Positions 45,977 to 55,367 of a stretch of DNA of 64,000 bases are shown here, one piece after another. The number at the start of each line of letters is the position of its first letter. The first letter of the stretch is position 1. This DNA is from Pseudoalteromonas luteoviolacea (lineage in GTDB: Bacteria; Pseudomonadota; Gammaproteobacteria; Enterobacterales; Alteromonadaceae), in assembly GCF_001696455.1 (NCBI RefSeq), contig NZ_MAUJ01000001.1:1302001-1366000 (forward strand), in the 5' to 3' direction. The notes beneath the pieces were generated by a model. It was not told where the DNA came from, made no database searches, and saw only the letters and a list, made by a program, of their open reading frames with translations. Made by a program: the position numbers and the translations under genes.

Positions 45977-46076
45977 GCTCGTACCCTAATCGTTTATTTA
46001 CTTCACATTGTTGATTTTCGCATTATGTATCTGTGGCTAACTTATTTACCAATCATTTTTATGGCAAATGAGTATG

Positions 46077-47567
46077 TTATTTAATAGGCAGCGTAATTTC
46101 GAATTTAACTCCCCCAAATTCACTGGCTAACGCGATTATTTCACCATTGTGCGCTTTAACAATGCTCTCGCAGATTGCAAGCCCCAACCCAGATCCTCCA
46201 GATGCACGATCTCGCGCTTGGTCTACTCTGTACAATCTATCAAACAGTTTAGGGAGTAAATCTTCCTCTACTCCTGGGCTACTATCTTGCCACTGAATAC
46301 ACACGTTGCCATTGCTACGTCGTACATGCACATTTATAACACCTGGCTGCTCCTGCTCTGAGTCTGTATAGCGCAATGTATTTTGCATTAGATTATTGAA
46401 GAGCTGTGCCAAGCGAGTTTCATCGCAGCTCAAGCCAACGTTAACGTCACCCGTTATAGACCACTTAAAATGCTTGGTTTTGAGCATCGCTGCATGTGAA
46501 TCAAATGTGTGCTGGATGATATCCGACAACACGCTATCTGCCATTTTGTAGCTGAGCGAGCCTCGATCCGACATAGACAATTGATGTAAGTCATCAACTA
46601 ACTTAGTAAGCCTGTTTATCTCGTCGTAAAGCGAATTCAATTGCTCTTCATCAGTCTCGATAATTCCGTCTATCATCCCTTCCAATTCTGCCTTAAACAC
46701 TGCAATGGGCGTTCTTAGCTCGTGTGAGATATCCGCTATCCATTGCTGACGTGACCGTTGATTTTCAGCAAGTGTGGATGCCAAAGTATTCAAATCTCGC
46801 GCTAATAAGCCTAACTCGTCTTTGCTGTGTGATTTAAAAGGCCGTCTGTAATCCCCTGAAGCAATCTTTTTAGCAGCACTTCTTAGGGATAAAACAGGGG
46901 CAACCAAAAACCGACTGAATGGAATAGCTAACAAACTACTGACAAGCATCGCAACAATTGCAATACCTAAAAACCAATGTTGTTGGCGGCTTGCAAACAG
47001 CGCGTCTAGCGAGTTGCTTATCTCCATACCGTTCGCAATGCCTATATAACCCAGTAATGGGCCTGAGTTATCTGCATTTTGATGCACTGCCATCCAAAGT
47101 GCTGTTTTCTTTGATTTGGGCCGCCCCACAAGCATTTCGTCACGAGTAGATTTAAACACTAATCTTGCTTGAGAGGGGGGTTTGGGTTTTGGTGGTCGGC
47201 CCTCTCTTCCTTCTGGCCCTCTGGTCGGCTTGCCTTCACCGCGTCGTTCTTTTCCGTGGTGCTGTGGCGGCCCTCTTCTAGGCTTTTTGACCATCTGTTC
47301 AATTTCGGCTTCAGAGCGGCCTTCAAATTCACCAACTAGTCTAGGCCATAGAGGGTTGTGTCTTGAGACCCAGCTATCGCCATATAAATCAAAATTGTTT
47401 CTTACGGTTGGCATGATAGCTGATAGTTTAGCTCGGCTACTATTTTGTAAATATTCGCGAAAGCTCTTTTCAAACGCTAGCTGGTTAGCATAATAGACAG
47501 CTGAGATTAAAACTGCATTCACCAATAGTAAAATGGCAAGCAACTTTCTTCGTAGGGTAAGTCTCAT
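46077..47567 (-). CDS. BaeS-like sensor histidine kinase with a basic Pro/Gly-rich insertion
   Basis: This 496-residue inner-membrane kinase has helices at 6-27 and 198-217, then HAMP, the H box with His282 in ADISHELRTPIA, N box NLMQNTLRY and G2 GGSGLGLAI. The periplasmic domain carries a strongly basic stretch at residues 94-135 made of Pro, Gly, Arg, Lys and Glu, including RRGPPQHHGKERRGEGKPTR. This is unlike E. coli BaeS and could bind metal, polyanion or cell wall. The ATG at 47567 has TGGAG upstream and gives a proper N-terminal helix; an upstream TTG-initiated frame adds 25 residues. It is first of a kinase-regulator-P-loop kinase run. Confidence 0.9.
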   Translation of the reverse strand: MRLTLRRKLLAILLLVNAVLISAVYYANQLAFEKSFREYLQNSSRAKLSAIMPTVRNNFDLYGDSWVSRHNPLWPRLVGEFEGRSEAEIEQMVKKPRRGPPQHHGKERRGEGKPTRGPEGREGRPPKPKPPSQARLVFKSTRDEMLVGRPKSKKTALWMAVHQNADNSGPLLGYIGIANGMEISNSLDALFASRQQHWFLGIAIVAMLVSSLLAIPFSRFLVAPVLSLRSAAKKIASGDYRRPFKSHSKDELGLLARDLNTLASTLAENQRSRQQWIADISHELRTPIAVFKAELEGMIDGIIETDEEQLNSLYDEINRLTKLVDDLHQLSMSDRGSLSYKMADSVLSDIIQHTFDSHAAMLKTKHFKWSITGDVNVGLSCDETRLAQLFNNLMQNTLRYTDSEQEQPGVINVHVRRSNGNVCIQWQDSSPGVEEDLLPKLFDRLYRVDQARDRASGGSGLGLAICESIVKAHNGEIIALASEFGGVKFEITLPIK

Positions 47568-47763
47568 CGCAACTCCATTCTTATCAAACAAAATGGTTTT
47601 GGTACCAGTGCTTACCTTTTTCGTCGCAAGTTGTTGTTCCATGTTAGGTTCTATAGAATATATTGACGGTTCTACCCACGGGGAGTGGCAGCTTTACATA
47701 CAAATATCGGATAAGCTGATCACATTATTTACCAAAAATGTGCAAAAACCGTGGAAGTTACTG

Positions 47764-47797
47764 AATTATAAAGCGAGCCTAGGCTCGCTTTATAATT
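47764..47797 (-). terminator. Terminator after the PilZ gene
   Basis: A perfect 34-bp palindrome centred at 47780/47781 gives a hairpin with GC-rich top and AT-rich base, 6 bp after the PilZ stop. On the plus strand no gene precedes it, so it serves the minus strand. Confidence 0.8.
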
Positions 47798-47803
47798 AAT
47801 GAT

Positions 47804-48100
47804 TTAGTTAATCTGTACGATTTCAAGACCAATGATATAAGAGTCAGGAGAGCTCTCATTGCTGCCACAGCGAACGACTTTCGCATTAGCATTAAATGGC
47901 GGGATTGTTGCGCTCTTGCTGTTAATAAACACAGTGGTCAACTCTCCCACTTCGAGTGGACTATCGATTTCAACAGAGAGCCCCGTTGCACTTAAATCTT
48001 GGCACACCCCAACAATTTTCTCACCAGTTTGGCTAACTGTTAATTCTGCTTGCGCATTAACCATCATACGCATAAAGCGACGTTTGTCTTCATGGATCAT
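47804..48100 (-). CDS. PilZ domain protein
   Basis: This is a 98-residue single-domain protein. The c-di-GMP-binding RxxxR is present as RRFMR (residues 7-11) and the D/NxSxxG as DLSATG (around 43-48), so binding of cyclic di-GMP is likely. AGGAG precedes the ATG. It follows a receiver protein gene with a 9-bp gap, giving a small operon that joins phosphorylation input with c-di-GMP input. The output partner is unknown. Confidence 0.88.
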   Translation of the reverse strand: MIHEDKRRFMRMMVNAQAELTVSQTGEKIVGVCQDLSATGLSVEIDSPLEVGELTTVFINSKSATIPPFNANAKVVRCGSNESSPDSYIIGLEIVQIN

Positions 48101-48109
48101 AGTGAACTC

Positions 48110-48493
48110 CTAGACCATATTTTTTATTTTTTCCAAAAGAGATTGCATCGCAAATGGCTTTACTACATATTCATCGCAACCTGCTTCGTACCCTGCTTGC
48201 TTTTCCTGTTCAGACTCTAAACCCGATACCATCATAACTGGAATATCTTTGGTCTCAGGTGTGTTTTTTAGCATACGACATGTGTCGTAACCATCAAGGC
48301 CCGGCATACAAACATCGAGCAAAATGACATCCGGTGGATCTGCTATTGCATTAGATAAACAACTTAACCCTGATTCCGCATAACTGAATTTAAACGCATC
48401 CGACAAGGCCATTGATAACATTTCATAATTGAAATATTCATCGTCAACAACCAGTACGTGCGGTGTTCTACTCCGTCTTTGCTGCGTGGACAT
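48110..48493 (-). CDS. Single-domain response regulator
   Basis: This 127-residue receiver protein has an acidic pocket in LVVDDE (residues 14-19), phosphoacceptor Asp60 in VILLDVCMPGLDGYDTC, switch Ser90 and Lys112 in VVKPFA. It has no output domain. The ATG at 48493 was chosen; a TTG ten codons upstream is in frame but adds no conserved sequence. It is followed by the PilZ gene in the same transcript. Confidence 0.87.
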   Translation of the reverse strand: MSTQQRRSRTPHVLVVDDEYFNYEMLSMALSDAFKFSYAESGLSCLSNAIADPPDVILLDVCMPGLDGYDTCRMLKNTPETKDIPVMMVSGLESEQEKQAGYEAGCDEYVVKPFAMQSLLEKIKNMV

Positions 48494-48578
48494 AGTCAAT
48501 GCCGCTTCCTTCTCACAATCCAAAAAATCATATCCTCTTATTAAGGTAATTGTCTCAAGGCAAAATGCAAGTCAATTC

Positions 48579-51500
48579 CTATAAATCCACTTCATTTAAC
48601 GCATTACTAACACGCTTAGCCGATATTGGGTAAGGTGTACCTAACGTTTGAGCGAATAATGAGACTCTAAGTTCCTGCAGCATCCAAAAAATATGCAATA
48701 ATTCTTGAGGTACTGGCATGCCTTTCGGTACTTTGTTGAATTTTTGCAAGTACAGCTCAGACACCTTTTCGATTTCTAAAACGCATAACCGATCTCGGTT
48801 TGGGTCCACTGGTAACTTTTCTAAACGTTTTTCAATTGCCTTCAGATATCGCAATAAGTCTGTCATTTTGTCAGCACCATGAGCGCTAACAAAACCTCTA
48901 AAAATCAATGATTCTAATTGTGTTTTAATGTCGCCGTGTGCTGTGATCATCGTCAGATCCACACGCCCTTTCATACGTTTGTTGACCGCGTGTGCGATAC
49001 TTAAAACTTGCTCAACCTGTGAAGCAATTTCAACAACTTTATCGCCTAGTTCACCACGAATATGCTCTTTGGCCCGCTCAAATTCATTTTCATCTCTAAT
49101 CGCTTCAAATTGACCTAACAGGCTATCTACACCTGCAGCCGTGCAATCTGAAATTAAATCATGAATTTTTCCAAACGGATTAAAATATAGACCTAATTTC
49201 GCTTTGTTGGGCAGATGTTGTTGTAAATATTTCACTGGAGAAGGAATATTCAGTAAGACTAGCCTTCTCAACCCAAGCAGGTGTGCCTGTCTCGCTTTGT
49301 CTGGATGGTCAAATAAAGCAATTGCGGTACTGTCTTTCTTATCTACTAAAGCAGGAAACGCCTTTATTTCATAGCCGCCTTGCTTCTTAGTATATTCTTT
49401 AGGCAGTTCACCAAACTTCCATTCTGTGATGTCCTCTTGCTCAATGCCCTTTTCGGCAACTTTGGATAAGGTTTGCGACACCTTACCTTGAAGTTTTTCT
49501 TTCAAGGCATTGAGGTCAAACCCATGAGCTAACACTTTCCCTGTATCGTCAACGATTTCAAACTGCATTTTTAGATGGTTTTCTAACGAGGACAAGTCCC
49601 AATCATCTGCTTGTACTTTTACACCCGTCATACGCAGTAATCGTATCGCAAGTGCTTCTAATAAAGGTCCTTGCAATGGCTCTATTGAAGCGAGCACAGC
49701 ATCTGCATAGTTAGGAGCTGGCACAAAGTTTCTTCTCAAGTTTTTGGGTAAGCTCTTGATTAACGCACAGATCAATTCATGTCGTAACGCAGGTATGTGC
49801 CAGTCGAACCCCTCTGCTTGAACTTGGTTCAATAATGCCAGTGGAATAATAACAGATACACCATCGACGGCTTTTCCAGGTTCAAAATGGTAGTTTAATG
49901 CTAACGTTAAGTTGCCTTGTTGCCATGTATCAGGGTAGTCAAACGCCGTGACTTTATCAGCGCCATGACGCATGAGTGCGTCGCGGTCCATATGCAACAT
50001 ACGTTTATCGCTTTGCTTTTTCCACCAGTTGTTAAAAGCTGCGCGGTTGTTTACATCAGCAGGAATTCGCTCTTCATAGAACTCAAACATCTGCTGTTCA
50101 TCAACCAAAATATCTCTGCGTCTCGCTTTATTTTCTAAGGATTGGATCTCTTCAATGAGCGCTTGGTTGTACTCTAAAAACTGAGCTTTTTGCCCTAATT
50201 GCTGCCCAATTAACGCTTCTTTGATAAATAACTCACGGCTAATAACGGGATCAATCTGGCTATACACCGTGCGCTTTCTAGATACGATAGTCAGGCCATA
50301 TAACGTCTGTTGTTCAAACGCAATCACAGCGCCTTGTTTCTTCTCCCAATGCGGCTCACTATAGCTACGTTTAACCAAATGCTGTGCCAGTGAAGACACC
50401 CAAGCTAGGTCAATCTTAGCGTTAATCCTTGCGTACAGTTTACTGGTCTCTACAAGCTCTGCTGACATTAACCATTTTGGGCTCTTTTTAAACAAGCCTG
50501 AGCCAGGAAAAACATGGAAAATACTATTCCTTGCACCCTTATAATGTTGCTTTTCATCTTTAACACCAATATGGCTCAGCATGCCACTGAGTAACGATTG
50601 GTGAATCGCCTCATAACTGGCTTCGTTTCCAGAACCTTTTAAGTCCATCTCATCGCAAACAGTACTCAGCTGATAAACAATGTCTTGCCACTCACGAATA
50701 CGCATATAAGCTAAGAAATCTTTCTGACATAACTTTCTAAACTGACTTCTTGAGAGTGACTTTTGCTGCTCTTCCAAATACTGCCAGAGGTTTAAAAACG
50801 CCATAAAATCAGAGTTAGGATCATCAAAACGGCCATGTTTTTCATCTGCCGCGCCGCGCTTTTCTTGCGGCCTTTCTCTAGGATCTTGAATTGAAAGCGC
50901 CGCAGCAATAATGATGACTTCGGTTAACGCACCTTGTTCGACCGAAGACAGTACCATCTTGGCCAAACGCGGATCGATTGGTAAGCGGCTGAGCTTGCGA
51001 CCTGACTGCGTGAGCGTCGCGTTTTCTCTACGGCTAGCAGCTTTCACAGCACCGAGTTCTTCAAGTAATGACATACCATCTTTGATATTTCTGTTATCAG
51101 GTGCTTGAACAAATGGAAACTTGGCAATATCACCAAGCCCCAACGCCAACATTTGTAAAATAACAGATGCTAAGTTGGTTCGTAGAATTTCAGGATCGGT
51201 AAACTCAGGGCGAGAAAGGAAGTCTTCCTCGGAATATAAACGAATACAAATACCCGCTGCGACTCGACCACATCGACCCATTCGTTGGTTTGCACTTGCT
51301 TGAGATACCGCTTCAATAGGTAGCCTTTGCACTTTGGTACGGTAGCTGTAGCGGCTAATACGCGCTGTGCCTGGATCGATAACATAGCGGATACCCGGTA
51401 CTGTCAAAGACGTTTCAGCGACGTTAGTAGAAAGCACAATTCTTCGATGGCTATGCGGAGCAAAAATACGGTTTTGTTCAGCATTGGAAAGGCGAGCAAA

Positions 51501-52505
51501 CAGCGGTAATATCTCAACCCCTTTTAAGTTACGCTTACTTAGCGCATCTGCTGTATCTCGGATCTCACGTTCACCATTCATGAAGATCAAAATATCGCCG
51601 GGCCCTGCGTCACAAAGCTCATCTACCGCATCGAATATACCTTGAAGTTGATCGTTTTCAGCTTCGCTTTGTTCACCTGAAATATCAACGACAGGCCTGT
51701 ATCTAACTTCTACTGGAAACGTTCGACCAGAGACTTCAATAATAGGTGCGTCGTTAAAATGCTTCGAAAACCTTTCTGGGTCTATCGTTGCAGACGTAAT
51801 TATGATTTTAAGATCTGGCCTTTTCGGCAGTAAGTTTTTCAAATAGCCCAGAATGAAATCAATATTTAGACTTCTCTCATGCGCTTCATCAATAATGATG
51901 GTGTCATATTGATTGAGGAATCTATCTTGTTGTATTTCGGCAAGTAAAATACCATCAGTCATCAATTTTATGTAGCTTTTGTCAGACACCTGATCACTAA
52001 AACGGATTTTGAAACCCACTTCTTCACCAAGCTCACATCCGACTTCCTCAGCAATTCTATTGGCCACGCTGCGTGCGGCAAGGCGTCTAGGCTGCGTATG
52101 ACCGATATACCCGTCAATCCCACGACCAAGCTCTAAACAGATTTTAGGAAGTTGGGTTGTTTTACCTGAGCCAGTCTCACCGGCAACAATAACGACTTGG
52201 TTGTTGGCGATAGCCTCTTTAATGTCTTCTTTCTTTTGGCTAACTGGTAGCGATTCTGGGTAAGAAACCTGTGGCAAACCTTCTTGCCTTTGAGTTTTCA
52301 ACTGTTGACTGCGCGCAATGGATTCACTGATCTGAGCAACAACCTTTTGCTGTTTTTTCTGATCAGTGATTTTTTTCACACCTTGAAGACGTTTCTTAAA
52401 TAAAAACTGATCCTTCTTCAAACAAAAAGGAATATCTGAATACAACGACTTTAAGTCCACTACACGACACCTTGAAAATTCCAAAATCGCCGCGTAGTTT
52501 ATCAA
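48579..52505 (-). CDS. hrpA: ATP-dependent RNA helicase HrpA
   Basis: HrpA is a DEAH-box RNA helicase; in E. coli it processes fimbrial mRNA and helps rescue stalled ribosomes. The 1308 residues match E. coli HrpA (1300) throughout: Walker A GETGSGKT at 109-116, DEAH at 206-209, SATIDPERF, and RMGRCGR in the second RecA domain. After these come the ratchet, OB and long C-terminal domain ending in TLGTPYPISAKRVSNAL. The start is TTG at 52505 with GAGG upstream; a GTG at 52460 with AAGG is an alternative that aligns equally well. It stands alone. Confidence 0.95.
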   Translation of the reverse strand: MINYAAILEFSRCRVVDLKSLYSDIPFCLKKDQFLFKKRLQGVKKITDQKKQQKVVAQISESIARSQQLKTQRQEGLPQVSYPESLPVSQKKEDIKEAIANNQVVIVAGETGSGKTTQLPKICLELGRGIDGYIGHTQPRRLAARSVANRIAEEVGCELGEEVGFKIRFSDQVSDKSYIKLMTDGILLAEIQQDRFLNQYDTIIIDEAHERSLNIDFILGYLKNLLPKRPDLKIIITSATIDPERFSKHFNDAPIIEVSGRTFPVEVRYRPVVDISGEQSEAENDQLQGIFDAVDELCDAGPGDILIFMNGEREIRDTADALSKRNLKGVEILPLFARLSNAEQNRIFAPHSHRRIVLSTNVAETSLTVPGIRYVIDPGTARISRYSYRTKVQRLPIEAVSQASANQRMGRCGRVAAGICIRLYSEEDFLSRPEFTDPEILRTNLASVILQMLALGLGDIAKFPFVQAPDNRNIKDGMSLLEELGAVKAASRRENATLTQSGRKLSRLPIDPRLAKMVLSSVEQGALTEVIIIAAALSIQDPRERPQEKRGAADEKHGRFDDPNSDFMAFLNLWQYLEEQQKSLSRSQFRKLCQKDFLAYMRIREWQDIVYQLSTVCDEMDLKGSGNEASYEAIHQSLLSGMLSHIGVKDEKQHYKGARNSIFHVFPGSGLFKKSPKWLMSAELVETSKLYARINAKIDLAWVSSLAQHLVKRSYSEPHWEKKQGAVIAFEQQTLYGLTIVSRKRTVYSQIDPVISRELFIKEALIGQQLGQKAQFLEYNQALIEEIQSLENKARRRDILVDEQQMFEFYEERIPADVNNRAAFNNWWKKQSDKRMLHMDRDALMRHGADKVTAFDYPDTWQQGNLTLALNYHFEPGKAVDGVSVIIPLALLNQVQAEGFDWHIPALRHELICALIKSLPKNLRRNFVPAPNYADAVLASIEPLQGPLLEALAIRLLRMTGVKVQADDWDLSSLENHLKMQFEIVDDTGKVLAHGFDLNALKEKLQGKVSQTLSKVAEKGIEQEDITEWKFGELPKEYTKKQGGYEIKAFPALVDKKDSTAIALFDHPDKARQAHLLGLRRLVLLNIPSPVKYLQQHLPNKAKLGLYFNPFGKIHDLISDCTAAGVDSLLGQFEAIRDENEFERAKEHIRGELGDKVVEIASQVEQVLSIAHAVNKRMKGRVDLTMITAHGDIKTQLESLIFRGFVSAHGADKMTDLLRYLKAIEKRLEKLPVDPNRDRLCVLEIEKVSELYLQKFNKVPKGMPVPQELLHIFWMLQELRVSLFAQTLGTPYPISAKRVSNALNEVDL

Positions 52506-52539
52506 AACCTCACGCTTCTACCCAAGTAAAAACAGACTT

Positions 52540-52968
52540 TTAAACAAATCTGTTCCCAGATTCATAGGTGTCATGTAAATGTTTATCAAAAGCGAGTAAG
52601 ACGTGAGCACGCGTTATCACGCCGATTAGCCGCCCGTCCTCATCACATACAGGATATAGCTTAGGTTTGTCGTTTGACATTTTATCAGCAATTTGCAGTA
52701 TGCTGTCTTCGGGCAGAACGCACACAGGCTCTTTATTCATCACATCTGACACTATGCTGTGCGATTCGTTTTGGTAAGTCGCCTCTAACATTTTTTTAAT
52801 ACAGTCTTGTTCTGACAAAAAACCGATTACTTTGTGGTTGTCGTCCAATACAGGCCCACCTGATTGACCGCTTTGTAAAAGTTTCTCAACTGCCATTTCA
52901 ATACGCATATTCGCGCTAAATGTGACTGGTCTGTGATTTAGATAATCCGCTACTTTAACTGATTGCAT
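52540..52968 (-). CDS. Two-CBS-domain protein
   Basis: This 142-residue cytosolic protein holds two CBS motifs (about 8-60 and 75-130), with GGPVLDDNHKVIGFLSEQDC in the first and LYPVCDEDGRLIGVITRAHV in the second. Such pairs bind adenosyl nucleotides and usually tune a partner enzyme or channel. GGGGAA precedes the ATG. It lies 34 bp upstream of hrpA on the same strand, so the two could share a transcript, with no functional link evident. Confidence 0.88.
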   Translation of the reverse strand: MQSVKVADYLNHRPVTFSANMRIEMAVEKLLQSGQSGGPVLDDNHKVIGFLSEQDCIKKMLEATYQNESHSIVSDVMNKEPVCVLPEDSILQIADKMSNDKPKLYPVCDEDGRLIGVITRAHVLLAFDKHLHDTYESGNRFV

Positions 52969-53055
52969 TATTTATTCCCCCAAATAAAACGCCAGCTACT
53001 TTTATAATAGTAGCTGCGTTGATAAATTTGCCTAAGAATCAGTAACCGATTAGTT

Positions 53056-54081
53056 TTACTTAAAAATACCGACGTAAGTAGGCATTGAATTTGACTTACT
53101 GGCTCTGTACATGCCCTTAGTGTTAAATGGCATACTGATGTTGCCTTGGTTGTCGACGATAATGACACCTCCGGTTCCACCAGATTGGAACATAGGCCCA
53201 AAGATCACATCTTTGCCCGCTTGCTCGATTGATTTGTTTTGGTATTCAACTCTGGCACATATATCGGCAGCTACATTGTAACGTATGAAGTATTCACCAT
53301 GACCCGTTGCAGAGACTGCGCAAGACTGGTTATCTGCGAAGGTACCAGCACCAATGATAGGTGAGTCTCCCACCCTTCCGTAACGCTTTGCCGTCATGCC
53401 GCCAGTGGATGTGCCTGCGGCAAGGTTGCCATTTTTATCTACAGCTACCGCGCCTACTGTACCCATCTTGAACTCTACTGGCATTGATTGATGTGCAGCT
53501 TGATAGTCTTTTGTGCCACTTTCTTTTTGCTTTAGCTTTTCTTTAGCACGTAGTAATGATTTATATCGGTCAGGGGTATTAAAGTAATCAGATTTGACCA
53601 GTTCAATTCCCTGTTTTTTTGCAAACGCCTCAGCACCTTCTCCACTGAGCATAACGTGGACGGAATTATCCATCACCTCTCTTGCCAAGTTAATTGGATT
53701 TTTTACATGCTTAACACCCGATATCGCACCTGCTTGCCGGTTCCGACCATCCATGATAGATGCATCTAACTCATGACTCTCATCATAGGTATAAACAGCG
53801 CCCTTACCAGCATTGAAAAAAGGCGAATCTTCAAGAATATTGATTGCTTTTGTAACAGCGTCTAAGCTATCACCGCCATTTTCGAGCACTTTATAGCCTG
53901 CTTCCACAGCTTCTCGTAGCTTCGCTCGGTATGCTTTTTCTTTTTCTGGTGTAAAACGGCTTTTTTCGATGGTCCCTGCACCACCATGAATTGCGATTGC
54001 GATAGGTTGCTCAGCTTGTTTTGCGACGGCTCCTGAACAAGCCAGTGTTAGCATTAGCCCCAATAAAGTCTTGTTATTCAT
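53056..54081 (-). CDS. Isoaspartyl peptidase/L-asparaginase (Ntn hydrolase), exported
   Basis: This 341-residue exported enzyme has a signal peptide (residues 1-20). It is a type 2 asparaginase made as a precursor that cleaves itself before Thr208 in KMGTVGAVAVD; the new N-terminal Thr is the nucleophile. Family segments are IHGGAGTIEKSRF, FNAGKGAVYTYDESHELDAS, NLAAGTSTGGMTAKRYGRVG and GTGGVIIVDNQG. It removes beta-aspartyl groups from isoaspartyl peptides or hydrolyses asparagine. AAGGA lies before the ATG. It is a single gene with no evident partner. Confidence 0.92.
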   Translation of the reverse strand: MNNKTLLGLMLTLACSGAVAKQAEQPIAIAIHGGAGTIEKSRFTPEKEKAYRAKLREAVEAGYKVLENGGDSLDAVTKAINILEDSPFFNAGKGAVYTYDESHELDASIMDGRNRQAGAISGVKHVKNPINLAREVMDNSVHVMLSGEGAEAFAKKQGIELVKSDYFNTPDRYKSLLRAKEKLKQKESGTKDYQAAHQSMPVEFKMGTVGAVAVDKNGNLAAGTSTGGMTAKRYGRVGDSPIIGAGTFADNQSCAVSATGHGEYFIRYNVAADICARVEYQNKSIEQAGKDVIFGPMFQSGGTGGVIIVDNQGNISMPFNTKGMYRASKSNSMPTYVGIFK

Positions 54082-54291
54082 TTTTATCCTTTTTTTGGAT
54101 TTTTTAATGCCACTACAATGCGCGCAAAGGTACAGCTAGGCAAGCTTTTGCGTTAAAGCGCGATTGATTGAAACTAACAGAGCGAATTGAATTGAATAAA
54201 ATGCAGCATGGTCCTTTATAACCCAGGTACTGACATCAATCCATCGGTTATTTCTTGGGGTGATTGTGAAGTGAGTAAATTAAGAACATAA

Positions 54292-54319
54292 AAAAACGCT
54301 CGCGATGCAAGCGTTTTTA
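54292..54319 (-). terminator. Terminator after sapC
   Basis: A 9-bp stem AAAAACGCT/AGCGTTTTT (54292-54300 and 54310-54318) with a 9-nt loop, A-rich on the left and T-rich on the right, lies 36 bp after the sapC stop. Confidence 0.75.
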
Positions 54320-54354
54320 TATTTCGGTCTTGCCCATAAAGTGGACTGACGATA

Positions 54355-55065
54355 TTAAGCTTCTGTTAGTTGAGCTTTAAGACGAGCTAGACGCGCTACT
54401 TGATGCGTTGAAGTCAAGAACGCGAAAATAGGCGCTAAATAACCACGCTTACGAAGCTCTAGGTACTCTTCGTCACTTAATTCGTTTAGTTTACGCTCAT
54501 CTACTAAGTAAATACCGTTGATGTCTTTCTTCTCACCAGCAATATCTACAGTTAGAGTCTGTTGTACCAGTAGCTCTTTATCAGCAAGGAACTTTGTGAA
54601 TACTTCAGTTACACGTGCAAACTCAACATAGTTTACAAGCGCTTCTTTACGAGCCTGAAGGTATTCTGATTCTTTACCGTCGGCAAATAGCGCGTTGCCT
54701 TCTTCTTCACCAACTAATGGGCTTGCTTCGTCGATAACGATGCCGAACTGATCTTCTTCAGGGTGCTTAACTAAGCCAAAAGGATAACGAGCAGCTGCTA
54801 GCGGTGCGAAACCTGCCTGCCACTTGCCGTCTTTAACATATAGGTTTTCACCCGGCTCTAAACCGAATAAAGCGACTGCTTGGAATTGACCAGATTCAGT
54901 ATTCTTAACAAACGCCATTGGGAATTCAGTCGCTACGCGTGCAAACTCATGTGCAACAACTGGGATAAGGTGCTGTGATTTTAAAAATTCAACATTGATG
55001 CCATTTTTAACTTTGATGTTGGCATGCTTCTCGTTGTGTAAAGGCTGCACTTGTTGCTCCGCCAT
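54355..55065 (-). CDS. SapC family protein
   Basis: This 236-residue cytosolic protein matches SapC as found in Caulobacter, Xanthomonas and Alteromonadales next to TonB-dependent receptors and tryptophan halogenase genes. Signature stretches are HLIPVVAHEFARVATEFPM, LFGLEPGENLYVKDGKWQ and FGIVIDEASPLV. The name came from S-layer work in Campylobacter but no enzyme activity is known. GGAG precedes the ATG. It lies downstream of a structured leader (55104-55190) and is divergent from the DUF6445 gene. Confidence 0.85.
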   Translation of the reverse strand: MAEQQVQPLHNEKHANIKVKNGINVEFLKSQHLIPVVAHEFARVATEFPMAFVKNTESGQFQAVALFGLEPGENLYVKDGKWQAGFAPLAAARYPFGLVKHPEEDQFGIVIDEASPLVGEEEGNALFADGKESEYLQARKEALVNYVEFARVTEVFTKFLADKELLVQQTLTVDIAGEKKDINGIYLVDERKLNELSDEEYLELRKRGYLAPIFAFLTSTHQVARLARLKAQLTEA

Positions 55066-55367
55066 AATACTACTCCATTCAAATTCGTAATTATTACTTT
55101 TAGTGGTCCTAAGGCTAATGGTTTTAGGACCAAAAGAAAAGCCCTTAGAGCGGTAATTTTTACATTTACGTCGCTCATGTTAAGGCTTTTTATCTTTTGA
55201 CTCTTTCTCATGCAAAATTTATAAAACTATCAAGTTAAATTGCACTAAACAAACTTTCAATAATTTGATAAATTGGGAACGGCATTTAACAAACATGCCC
55301 CCTCAGTTTGAGCGCCAACAGTAAACCTCTCATGCCCAGCCATGTGATGTTATTGAAAGGATACATA
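55066..55367. other. Divergent intergenic region between sapC and the DUF6445 gene
   Basis: Two tandem stem-loops of the sapC leader occupy 55104-55190. The remaining 180 bp is AT-rich and must hold the promoters of both genes. No clear -35/-10 pair stands out. A frame on the minus strand through the hairpins has no family resemblance and is not called. Confidence 0.5.
55104..55190 (-). promoter_or_regulatory. Structured 5' leader of sapC with two stem-loops
   Basis: Read on the minus strand, a first hairpin (55190-55137) pairs AAAAGCCTTA with TAAGGGCTTTT (one bulge) and, inside it, GAGCG with CGCTC and GTAA with TTAC. It is followed by TTTTCTTTT, so it resembles an intrinsic terminator. A second perfect 9-bp hairpin (TGGTCCTAA with TTAGGACCA, 55132-55104) follows. 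The sapC ATG is about 40 nt further. No upstream gene needs a terminator here, so attenuation or a regulatory leader is possible. Confidence 0.5.

Noticed and set aside
47182..47493. Plus-strand frame opposite the BaeS-like kinase
   Set aside because: It is the antisense of the Pro/Gly/Arg-rich insertion, which gives an artificially open frame.
54981..55211. A 76-residue minus-strand frame through the sapC leader
   Set aside because: It overlaps the start of sapC in another frame and crosses two strong hairpins. It has no recognisable domain and no good ribosome site, so I read the region as a leader.
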